A DNA stretch of 64,000 nucleotides from JBMNEH01 sp050948665 (GTDB lineage Bacteria > Bacillota > Clostridia > Christensenellales > UMGS416). The notes below the pieces were generated by a model. It did no database searches, was not told where the DNA came from, and saw only the letters and a list, made by a program, of their open reading frames with translations. Shown here one piece after another: positions 36,159 through 43,217 of this stretch; within the stretch, counting starts at the first letter, position 1; each line of letters opens with the position of its first letter. The position numbers were made by a program, and so were the translations under genes. The DNA is taken from contig JBMNEH010000001.1 of NCBI GenBank assembly GCA_050948665.1, forward strand, positions 2,046,001 to 2,110,000. The letters run 5' to 3'.

Positions 36159-36680
36159 CTATCTGCCAGCCCCGGTCTCATAGATAGCGGTATACGTCAG
36201 CTTCCCGTCGATCCGTTCCGATTTGATCAGTTCGATTTTGTTCACCCTCTGTCCGAATTCTTCGATTGCGCAGGGAGAGGCCTTTGTGACGATCTCTCTT
36301 CCAAGGGTGATATGCGGACTGAATTTGCGCCTTTCTATCCGAAAACCGCGTTCCGTCAATTCCTTTGTCAATTCTTTCTGCAGCTCCGCCAGCTGTTGGC
36401 ATTCGCTCACTCCCGCCCACCAGATATCGCCCCCCTCCCGCCTGAAGCGTCCCAGACGACCGATCCCCATTGCAAACGGCTCGAATCTGACCGCGTCCAT
36501 CGCGGCTCTCGCGGCGGTCGCCTGTTTTTCATCGCATTCGCCAAGGAAAACGAGTGTCAGGTGAAGGTTTTCGGGTGCGCTGAAGCGTCCTTGCGTAGAG
36601 TCGGCGCGCAGCGCGTCGCGTAGCGCTGTCAATCGCGACCGTGTTTCCCTATCAAAGTTTATGGCAATGAACAGTCGCAA
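36159..36680 (-). CDS. thpR: RNA 2',3'-cyclic phosphodiesterase
   Basis: A 173-residue 2H phosphoesterase, opening 2',3'-cyclic phosphate ends of RNA. The two HxTx motifs are present: HLTL (in the segment ENLHLTLVFLG) and HITL (FSPHITLGREI). The N-terminal RLFIAINFD is typical. TTG at 36680 is chosen because AAGGA lies about 7 nt upstream and it gives the normal family length; a frame start 55 residues earlier has unrelated sequence. RtcB, which uses the same RNA ends, is encoded 3.3 kb away. Confidence 0.85.
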   Translation of the reverse strand: MRLFIAINFDRETRSRLTALRDALRADSTQGRFSAPENLHLTLVFLGECDEKQATAARAAMDAVRFEPFAMGIGRLGRFRREGGDIWWAGVSECQQLAELQKELTKELTERGFRIERRKFSPHITLGREIVTKASPCAIEEFGQRVNKIELIKSERIDGKLTYTAIYETGAGR

Positions 36681-36868
36681 TCCTCGTTCCTTCCCCGAAA
36701 GGCGCCCCGCCTTTTTCTGCGGCTCGTTATTTGTCGGGACGAAAGCCCTTCCTGTGTCTTTCCTGTGGTCTGTCGGTGTATCCGGCGATCGTCCGGCGTG
36801 TTGAAACACGATCGGGATTTCATTGGTTTCCCCGCGGCCGGACATCTCCCGGTCGCGTCAATGCTCTC

Positions 36869-37402
36869 CTACGCCTTGCAAAAGGCTTCCTTGTATCTTT
36901 TCATGCATGCGTCGATGACCGCGATCGCCGCTTCTCTGTCCTCGATGTTTTTCATGATGGTCTTCTTCCCTTCCAGCTCTTTATAAACGGAAAAGAAGTG
37001 GGACATTTCGTCAAAAATATGCTCCGGCAGCTCACGGATGGACTTGTAAACATTGTAGGTCGGGTCCCCCTTTGGCACGGCGATGATTTTCTCGTCGTGC
37101 TCATTGTTATCAACCATCCGGATAACGCCTATGGGGTGACACGGTACCAGAGACAGCGGCGCGAACGCTTCATTGCTCAGGATCAGCACGTCGATCGGGT
37201 CTCCATCCTCCCCCAGCGTACGGGGGATAAAACCGTAATTAGCCGGATAATGTGTGGAAGTATACAATACACGGTCCAATATTAAATATCCTGTCTCCTT
37301 GTCAAGCTCATATTTAAGTTTGCTGCCCATCGGGATTTCTATGACGGCGTCGAATCGCAAGCTTGTGACCCTTGTCGGATTTATATTATGCCAGATATTC
37401 AT
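36869..37402 (-). CDS. ppa: Inorganic pyrophosphatase, family I
   Basis: A 177-residue soluble enzyme splitting pyrophosphate. Marks: VIEIPMGSKLKYELDKETG with the catalytic Lys/Glu, THYPANYGFIPRT, and the metal-binding EDGDPIDVLIL. The ATG at 37402 has GAGGAGG about 8 nt upstream. It belongs by function with the nearby polyphosphate genes, because polyphosphate and nucleotide metabolism both rest on pyrophosphate removal, although it is probably transcribed apart from them. Confidence 0.93.
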   Translation of the reverse strand: MNIWHNINPTRVTSLRFDAVIEIPMGSKLKYELDKETGYLILDRVLYTSTHYPANYGFIPRTLGEDGDPIDVLILSNEAFAPLSLVPCHPIGVIRMVDNNEHDEKIIAVPKGDPTYNVYKSIRELPEHIFDEMSHFFSVYKELEGKKTIMKNIEDREAAIAVIDACMKRYKEAFCKA

Positions 37403-37721
37403 CGGGTTCCTCCTCTGCAAAATAAGCCTGTCCCCGGCGTCCGGGAGAATGCTTCGTTCTCTCAAATTATATATAATAATCTGCGAGCAAAGTCAATCAA
37501 AGAGGGGGGGATTTTGTGATTTTGGTTCTGAAAATGCCGGTCGATGGCGCATAAACGTTCTATGAACCTGTGGTGGCGGTAGAAAGCCGCGGCAAAGAGC
37601 GTGCCGCGGGGCGGACTGTGCAGCCGACCCCGCGAATCATCCTTCCGGGCAGCCATAAAACACGATTTTCCCGGTTTTGTGGCGGTAAATTTTCGGTTCG
37701 TCGGAAACATGTGCTTTCCCC
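37403..37721. other. Spacer between pyrophosphatase and the RNA candidate
   Basis: 320 bp, with an AT-rich part at 37466-37520 that probably carries the pyrophosphatase promoter, and no supported gene. Confidence 0.4.
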
Positions 37722-37750
37722 TTGACTGCCCCGCTAACCTATGCTACGCT
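37722..37750 (+). promoter_or_regulatory. Promoter with extended -10
   Basis: TTGACT (37722-37727), 17-bp spacer ending in TGC, then TACGCT (37745-37750). Same design (TGC before TAC..T) as the promoter of the pilus operon at 41987. Confidence 0.6.
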
Positions 37751-37970
37751 GTGGTTAAGCCTTACAAGAGATATTCTCGCCGTTGTGCCTTTTACCAACC
37801 TGCCGACCTTGCGAGAAGGAGTGCGTCAGAAATGAGACAGACGTCCGATGGACGCCGAAGCGACGTTTTGTAAGAGAAGGATACTCCGCTTCAAGGGGAG
37901 GGATTTGCTGCTGCGGGATATGCCATGAAAACAATTCTTTACTAAGGCTGACAGCCTTAAGGCGTAGTAT
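37751..37970 (+). ncRNA. Candidate structured RNA or long leader
   Basis: The 220 nt after the promoter show several non-overlapping complementary pairs: AGCCTTA (37758-37764) with TAAGGCT (37943-37949) as a closing stem; TTCTCGC (37774-37780) with GCGAGAA (37811-37817); CGTCC (37842-37846) with GGACG (37850-37854); GAAGCG (37857-37862) with CGCTTC (37887-37892). No terminator follows at once, and the lipoprotein gene begins 130 bp later, so it may be a leader or a separate RNA. I cannot name the class; a large Clostridia RNA such as the raiA motif is one idea only. Confidence 0.4.
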
Positions 37971-38100
37971 TCCGAAGTAAAAGCTATCGGAAAACCGAAT
38001 CAAAGCGCAGCCGGATACAGGGAACGGGGTCCGGGCGCGGTATGAAACCGGCCTTTGCGTATTGCCGACATCATAACATGGAAAAGAAAGGAGAATGGAT

Positions 38101-38682
38101 ATGAGGAAAAGGATTCTGTCCGTCATGATCGGTTTCATTGCCGTTCTTTTGTGCGTGTGCGCGTGCGCGGCAATCGACCCGGAGAGAGAATCTCTCGAAG
38201 CAACGCTGAAAGAAAATAAAATCCTGATTGCCCATCTTCATGACGAGCTGCAGAAAAAGGAGACCCTCGAAACAGAGCTTCGCGAGAAAGATGCCCAAAT
38301 TGCCCGGCTGCAGAGTGAACTGCAAAAAAAAGATGACCTTGATGCAGAGCTTAGTGAGAAGGAATCCCTGATTGCCCGGCTGCAGGGCGAACTACAGGAA
38401 AAAGACGACCGGTTGGCGAAATTCGAACCGTTTCGATCCATCTCCTACTCTCTTTGGGAAGAACCGGGCAATGCCCTTGTGGTAAACAATGACGCGATAT
38501 GGGCGATCCCCAGGCATGATACCTTGAAGTATCTCGACATTGTGGAAGGCCAGGAAGTAGAGCCTTTGATCATTGCCGTAGCGGATGGCGAGACCTGGCT
38601 GCTGGTCAGGGCATTTTCGGGTGAGGAAATCGTACTGGGCTGGGTAAGGCGGAGTGATGTCGCACCAAAAACAGGAGAGTAA
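38101..38682 (+). CDS. Coiled-coil lipoprotein with SH3-like C-terminal domain
   Basis: A 193-residue protein. The start MRKRILSVMIGFIAVLLCVCAC is a lipoprotein-type signal. Residues 30-105 are a coiled coil with 24-residue repeats of the type ARLQxELQKKDDLDAELxEK. The last 85 residues form a beta domain (IWAIPRHDTLKYLDIVEGQ, then WLLVRAFSGEEIVLGWVRRSDV) that looks like a bacterial SH3 domain, commonly wall-binding. So it probably spans from membrane to wall. ATG at 38101 is better placed than 38095 relative to AAAGGAG. It may share the transcript of the preceding RNA candidate. Confidence 0.7.
   Translation: MRKRILSVMIGFIAVLLCVCACAAIDPERESLEATLKENKILIAHLHDELQKKETLETELREKDAQIARLQSELQKKDDLDAELSEKESLIARLQGELQEKDDRLAKFEPFRSISYSLWEEPGNALVVNNDAIWAIPRHDTLKYLDIVEGQEVEPLIIAVADGETWLLVRAFSGEEIVLGWVRRSDVAPKTGE
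38230..38409 (+). repeat. 72-bp tandem repeat (2.5 units) in the coiled coil
   Basis: Units at 38230-38301, 38302-38373 and a half unit at 38374-38409, each beginning GCCC and encoding 24 residues. Units 2 and 3 share GCCCGGCTGCAG exactly, pointing to recent duplication. Confidence 0.75.
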
Positions 38683-38871
38683 TTTCTGCAGGGATGGTGT
38701 CACTGCCGGCATGAAGGGGAATGCCGTTTATGGCGGTATTGCGCTTCGTATTCTCGTACAACGGGGCAATGCTGTGACCGTATCATGATCGTATTTAAGA
38801 CCGGTATGTGAAAACAGCGCTCCGGTGTATTGGAACGGATAAAAATCATCCCGTCAACAATACAGGATCAC

Positions 38872-38898
38872 AAGAGCCTCCGATGAGGCTCTTATTTT
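38872..38898 (+). terminator. Terminator downstream of the coiled-coil lipoprotein
   Basis: AAGAGCCTC (38872-38880), loop CGAT, GAGGCTCTT (38885-38893), then ATTTT. The remainder of the 38683-39000 gap shows nothing else. Confidence 0.8.
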
Positions 38899-39000
38899 AA
38901 CAATGACTTCTGCTTTCAACCGCTGCAAGGGCTCCCCTGCGGAGCCGGTGCATTGCACGGATACTGTATTTGTGTTCCTATCCGCGGCGTGAAGGCACCG

Positions 39001-39582
39001 TCAATGCGAACAATAGGTTTCTTCCACAAGGTCTAAGAGAATGCCCTCCTTGATCTCGGCTGCCGCTTCCGCGCCCAAAAGAGCTTCAATGATATCCAGG
39101 GCGAAATAGACCGCGGCCGCGGGCCCCCGTGCCGTGATGATATTGCCGTCACGCACGGAGATTTCATCGCTGTATTCGGCAAAACCGAGTTCCTCCTTAA
39201 AACCGGGATAGGAGGTGCCCCTGCGTCCCTGTGTCAGGCCGGCTTTTTCCAGGATAACGAGGGCCGCGCAAATGGCCGCCACAAGGCCTTTCCTTTCGGC
39301 TTGGGCCTGAATAAGCTTGATGACTCGGGCGTCGTCCCTGAGATGGTAAGCCCCAGGCAGCCCGCCGGGCAGGATCATGGCGTCAAAAACCGCCCCCTTC
39401 GGCAGGTCGCCGAGCAGACAGTCCGCCTTTATCGGTATATGGTGGGCGCCTTTGACCGTATCATGCTCGTGGATGGAACAGGTTTTGACTTCTATACCGG
39501 CGCGGCGAAGATAATCCACGGCGGTGATGGCCTCTACCTCTTCGAAGCCGTCCGCAAGAAATACCAAACTGCGTTTTTTCAT
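39001..39582 (-). CDS. DJ-1/PfpI family protein
   Basis: A 193-residue protein of the DJ-1/ThiJ/PfpI fold. The nucleophile elbow is GLVAAICAALVIL with the conserved Cys, and the acidic partner lies in FLADGFEEVEAI at the N-terminus, as in DJ-1 proteins. Members protect proteins and metabolites against glyoxals or oxidative damage; some have chaperone roles. Start at 39582, because GGAGGGAG precedes by a few nt. Single gene, convergent with the upstream terminator. Confidence 0.88.
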   Translation of the reverse strand: MKKRSLVFLADGFEEVEAITAVDYLRRAGIEVKTCSIHEHDTVKGAHHIPIKADCLLGDLPKGAVFDAMILPGGLPGAYHLRDDARVIKLIQAQAERKGLVAAICAALVILEKAGLTQGRRGTSYPGFKEELGFAEYSDEISVRDGNIITARGPAAAVYFALDIIEALLGAEAAAEIKEGILLDLVEETYCSH

Positions 39583-39890
39583 TGCTCTCCCTCCATGCAT
39601 ATACATAGAATGACATTTGTCCCGCGCCTGTTTCTGCGGCGCAGGCCGGGTTTTTCATCTTTCATCGTATGACCCTTACCTATATATTTATAGTACCACA
39701 AAATCGTTTTCTTTGGCAAACCCAGCCTATGCCGCCGCGGGGCCCGCTCTATCCGTCCGTTTTTTCTTTGTTTCCGGATCAAACAGGCCTTCCCGCGTCA
39801 GCAAAAATCCTGCCCCTTTCTCCACGCTTCCCCATGGCAAGGATATTTGGGGCGATTCTCCTTCTGCAGCGCCCATAAAGCCGGGCTGAT

Positions 39891-39919
39891 TTGTATCTCT
39901 CTCTCTTTATTTGTATAAT
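39891..39919 (+). promoter_or_regulatory. Promoter of rtcB
   Basis: TTGTAT (39891-39896), 17-bp spacer, TATAAT (39914-39919); start codon 21 bp downstream, leaving a very short leader with AGGGGGTG as ribosome site. Confidence 0.75.
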
Positions 39920-39939
39920 TAGAAAAAGGGGGTGTTATT

Positions 39940-41064
39940 TTGTTCGTCATCAAAGGTCAGTATAACGAGGCCAAGGTATTTGTAAGCGAGTTGGAGGAAA
40001 CCGCGAGAGACCAGATCCAGAATCTGGTAAACCAGCCCTTCATAGCGGGCAGCAAGATCCGGGTCATGCCGGATGTGCATGCCGGCGCCGGCAGCACGAT
40101 CGGCACCACAATGACGATCACCGATAAAGTCGTGCCCAATCTGGTGGGTGTGGATATCGGCTGTGGTATGCTGACATGTGAGTTGGCCGGTCTCACAGAA
40201 ACAGATCTCGATTACCCGCGTCTCGACCGTCTGATTCGCGCCCAAATTCCCTCCGGCTACCGGATCCGCCGCAAACCCCACGCCTTTACGGAACAGACAC
40301 AGCTCTTTGATCTGCGCTGTCGCGAGGGAGGGCGCAATGACAATCATCTCAAGCTGGACCGCGCCCTGCTGTCGATCGGCACACTGGGTGGCGGTAATCA
40401 TTTTATCGAGATTAACAGGGATCGGGACGGAAAGCTCTATCTTGTCATTCATTCCGGCTCCCGGCATTTGGGGCTGCAGGTAGCGCTTTACTACCAAAGG
40501 CTGGCTGCCGGGCTGCAGCCAAAAATGGAACGGGACCTGGCCTATCTCGAGGGCGCTCCGATGGACGATTATCTCCATGATATGAAGATCATGCAGGATT
40601 ACGCCGTCCGGAACCGCAAGGCCATGGCGGAAATTATCCTCACCGGGATGGATTGGCAGGCCTCGTCGCGGTTCACTACCATACACAATTATATTGAACT
40701 GGAGACCATGATCCTGCGCAAAGGCGCGATTTCGGCGCGTGCCGGCGAGATGGTCCTGATACCGCTGAATATGCGTGACGGTTCCTTGCTTTGCGTCGGG
40801 AAGGGCAATCCGGACTGGAACTTTTCCGCTCCCCACGGCGCCGGCCGGATCATGTCCCGCAATGAGGCCAAGCGGGTACTGACCCTGCGGGATTTTCAAA
40901 GCAGCATGGAGGGGATCTACACCACCTCCATCCGGAAGGACACACTGGATGAAGCGCCGATGGCATATAAATCATTGGACAGTCTGACGGAGTATCTCGA
41001 TCAGACGGTGGATATCCTGCATCACCTGACACCGATCTATAATTTCAAGGCCGGCGGAAATTGA
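39940..41064 (+). CDS. rtcB: RNA ligase RtcB
   Basis: A 374-residue GTP-dependent ligase that joins RNA 2',3'-cyclic phosphate or 3'-phosphate ends to 5'-OH ends. Key residues: Cys75 (DIGCG), His154 (GGGNHFIE), His171 and His249 as metal ligands, and His299 in APHGAGR as the guanylylated residue. It is the short bacterial form. The start is TTG at 39940, seven nt after AGGGGGTG. No archease partner or RtcA is visible. The thpR gene nearby acts on the same RNA ends. Confidence 0.93.
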   Translation: MFVIKGQYNEAKVFVSELEETARDQIQNLVNQPFIAGSKIRVMPDVHAGAGSTIGTTMTITDKVVPNLVGVDIGCGMLTCELAGLTETDLDYPRLDRLIRAQIPSGYRIRRKPHAFTEQTQLFDLRCREGGRNDNHLKLDRALLSIGTLGGGNHFIEINRDRDGKLYLVIHSGSRHLGLQVALYYQRLAAGLQPKMERDLAYLEGAPMDDYLHDMKIMQDYAVRNRKAMAEIILTGMDWQASSRFTTIHNYIELETMILRKGAISARAGEMVLIPLNMRDGSLLCVGKGNPDWNFSAPHGAGRIMSRNEAKRVLTLRDFQSSMEGIYTTSIRKDTLDEAPMAYKSLDSLTEYLDQTVDILHHLTPIYNFKAGGN

Positions 41065-41166
41065 GGAAAGCTTTCCATCGTCGGAAAATATCCTGCTTCC
41101 GGAACTGTCCGCGTTTCTGACGGTTCGTGTATCAAATCAACCCGAAAGGAGGCCGCCGCAGGCGAT

Positions 41167-41799
41167 ATGCCGGTATTCATCTATAAAACCCTTCTTGCCC
41201 GCTACGGAGAATCGCGTTGGTGGCCCGCGGAAACGTCCTATGAGGTGATGATCGGCGCGGTGCTGACCCAGAACACGGCTTGGTCAAATGTCGAGAAAGC
41301 CATCGCGGGCTTTGGCGACAACCTGTCGCCCGAAACCGTGGCGAATGCCCGCCTTGACGAGCTGGCGGAGATCATCAGGCCGTCGGGCTCCTTCAACCGG
41401 AAAGCCGCCTATCTCAAGGCGGTCACTGCCTGGTACGCCGGATACGGCTATGACGCGGCAGCCGTCCAAAGGGAGCCCCTTTCCAAAGTGAGAGCAGAAC
41501 TGCTGGCCGTAAAGGGAGTCGGGCAGGAGACCGCCGACTCGATCCTGCTCTACGCCTTCGGCTTTCCCGTATTTGTGGTAGACGCCTATACCCTGCGGCT
41601 TTGTGGCCGGTATCCGATAGCGGCGGGCAATCACTACGCCGCCGTCAAGGCGTATTTTGAGAATTACCTGCCAAGATGCGCGGAGGTTTATAACACCTTC
41701 CATGCCCTGATCGTGATACATGCCAAAGAACACTGCAGGAAGAAGCCTTTGTGCGGCGGCTGCCCCCTCGCCGGGTCCTGCGGCAGACGGGGAGTATGA
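41167..41799 (+). CDS. Endonuclease III-related HhH-GPD DNA glycosylase
   Basis: A 210-residue base-excision enzyme. It has the helix-hairpin-helix LLAVKGVGQETADSILLYAF (113-132), the catalytic Asp139 in FVVDAYT, and a 4Fe-4S loop Cys190, Cys196, Cys199, Cys205. The Lys used by EndoIII for its lyase reaction (GVGRKTA) is replaced by Glu121 (GVGQETA), so it should act as a glycosylase without lyase, like the EndoIII-related group that includes mismatch glycosylases. Base substrate unknown. It stands 103 bp after rtcB. Confidence 0.85.
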   Translation: MPVFIYKTLLARYGESRWWPAETSYEVMIGAVLTQNTAWSNVEKAIAGFGDNLSPETVANARLDELAEIIRPSGSFNRKAAYLKAVTAWYAGYGYDAAAVQREPLSKVRAELLAVKGVGQETADSILLYAFGFPVFVVDAYTLRLCGRYPIAAGNHYAAVKAYFENYLPRCAEVYNTFHALIVIHAKEHCRKKPLCGGCPLAGSCGRRGV

Positions 41800-41986
41800 C
41801 CCCTTGATAACGGCGCCCGCGGATAACCATACCTGGGCGCGCTTCGTGCCGGGGAAATACGCGGACAAGTGCCGAATACGTATCATATTATCTTATAAAA
41901 CCATAAAAAGATGTTGCAAGTTCATGAAATACTTCGGCGCTTTAAAGCGATTTGTGAATTAATTATAAATTTTATGTAAATATGTA

Positions 41987-42015
41987 TTGATTTTCATACG
42001 CACTCATGCTACCTT
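41987..42015 (+). promoter_or_regulatory. Promoter of the pilus operon
   Basis: TTGATT (41987-41992), 17-bp spacer ending TGC, TACCTT (42010-42015), an extended -10. It has the same layout as the promoter at 37722. Confidence 0.55.
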
Positions 42016-42051
42016 ATACAAGGTTTTTTGCTGGCACAAAGAACTTGGGCA

Positions 42052-42081
42052 GGCGGTAAACCGCCGGAGGCCTTTTTTTTT
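42052..42081 (+). terminator. Leader hairpin with T-run (possible attenuator)
   Basis: GGCGG (42052-42056), loop TAAA, CCGCC (42061-42065), then GGAGGCC and nine T. It lies between the promoter and the first gene of the pilus operon, so it could end transcription early; stem is short and spaced from the T-run, so strength is unsure. Confidence 0.4.
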
Positions 42082-42108
42082 GCGCAAAGGAGGAAAAGGG
42101 ACAGTCTG

Positions 42109-42606
42109 ATGACGGACAGGGAATTAAGAAAACTGAGGCGGGAAGATTTGTTGCAAATGCTCATCGAACAAAGCAAAGAAGTCGAGCGCCTTTGCGCAAA
42201 ACTTGCCGAGGCAGAAGAAGCATTGGAAAATAAAACGATTACCATCAACAAAGCCGGCTCCATTGCCGAAGCCGCCTTGCAATTAAGCGGCATATTTGAC
42301 GCGGCGCAGGCGGCCTGTCAGCAATACACGGAGAACATCATCCGTCTCAGCAAGCAAAAAGAAACGCTTTTTTCCGAGGCGGAAGCCGAAAGCCAAATAA
42401 AAGCAAACAGCATTATTGAAGAAGCAAAAAAGCAGGCTGCCGTCATAGAAGAGAATACAAAGCAGCAATGCGAAAAGATGATCAGAGCGGCGCAAGAACG
42501 TTCCCAGGCCTATTGGGACGAGATCTCAAATAAACTCGAGAGATTCTACAAGGAACATACCGCGTTGCGGGAACTGCTGTCAAATTTACCGCCGCCTATC
42601 AAGTAA
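42109..42606 (+). CDS. Coiled-coil protein of the pilus operon
   Basis: A 165-residue cytoplasmic protein with no signal or helix through the membrane. It begins MTDRELRKLRREDLLQMLIEQ and is nearly all coiled coil, with DivIVA-like stretches. Proteins with this start are common before signal peptidase and pilin genes in Clostridia, in my recollection, but have no set function. It may help place the secretion and sortase machinery. Start at 42109 fits AAAAGGG 8 nt upstream. It stops 10 bp before the signal peptidase gene. Confidence 0.75.
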   Translation: MTDRELRKLRREDLLQMLIEQSKEVERLCAKLAEAEEALENKTITINKAGSIAEAALQLSGIFDAAQAACQQYTENIIRLSKQKETLFSEAEAESQIKANSIIEEAKKQAAVIEENTKQQCEKMIRAAQERSQAYWDEISNKLERFYKEHTALRELLSNLPPPIK

Positions 42607-42616
42607 AGCCTGAAAC

Positions 42617-43198
42617 ATGAGTAAGAAAGAAAGCAAACCGATACCGTCGATTCAGGCGCTGCAGGCGGAACTGGATCGGATACGTCATAAACAACGCTAC
42701 CGCTCCGTATTTCGCAGTACGGTCTACACTTTGCTTTCGGTAGCGGCTGTCGCAATCTTGGTGGCAACACTCTGGCTTCCCATTTTGCAAATCTACGGTG
42801 CCTCCATGCTGCCGCTGCTGCGGGACGGGGATATTGTCGTTTCTGTGAAAACCTCCGATTTCGAGTCCGGCGATATCATATCGTTTTATTACAACAACAA
42901 GATCCTCATAAAACGGGTGATCGCCCTGCCCGGTAATTGGGTAGATATAGACAAGGATGGAAACATCTATGTGAACGGCGCCCCGTTGGATGAACCGTAT
43001 CTGGATCAGAAAGCCTTCGGAGACTGTAATATTGAACTGCCTTATCAGGTGCCCGATGGAAGGATCTTTGTAATGGGAGACCACCGGTCCACATCGGTGG
43101 ATTCCCGGAACACCTCTGTAGGCTGCGTCGCGCAGGAGCAGATCATAGGGAAAATTGTATTCCGTATCTGGCCGATACGCTGGATGGGCAAACTATAA
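42617..43198 (+). CDS. Signal peptidase I of the pilus operon
   Basis: A 193-residue membrane peptidase. A cytoplasmic N-terminus of 34 residues precedes one helix (35-58). Ser63 in YGASMLP is the nucleophile, Lys99 in LIKRVIALPG the base, and the box GDHRSTSVDSRN completes the family set. Pilus-linked signal peptidases cut or fold pilin precursors for their cluster. It lies 19 bp before the giant adhesin gene, whose signal region is unusual, and may be devoted to it. Confidence 0.92.
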   Translation: MSKKESKPIPSIQALQAELDRIRHKQRYRSVFRSTVYTLLSVAAVAILVATLWLPILQIYGASMLPLLRDGDIVVSVKTSDFESGDIISFYYNNKILIKRVIALPGNWVDIDKDGNIYVNGAPLDEPYLDQKAFGDCNIELPYQVPDGRIFVMGDHRSTSVDSRNTSVGCVAQEQIIGKIVFRIWPIRWMGKL

Positions 43199-43217
43199 CG
43201 GAAAGGAACATCGATAA

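Larger units (their letters stand above)
41800..42108. other. Regulatory region of the pilus operon
   Basis: 310 bp. AT-rich from 41880, with the promoter at 41987-42015 and a leader with a hairpin plus T-run (both listed). Confidence 0.6.

Noticed and set aside
37755..38138. 127-residue minus-strand frame over the RNA candidate
   Set aside because: Protein sequence is Ser/Arg-rich without fold features, and the plus strand shows RNA stems and a promoter instead.
39919..40899. 326-residue minus-strand open frame
   Set aside because: Antisense to rtcB.
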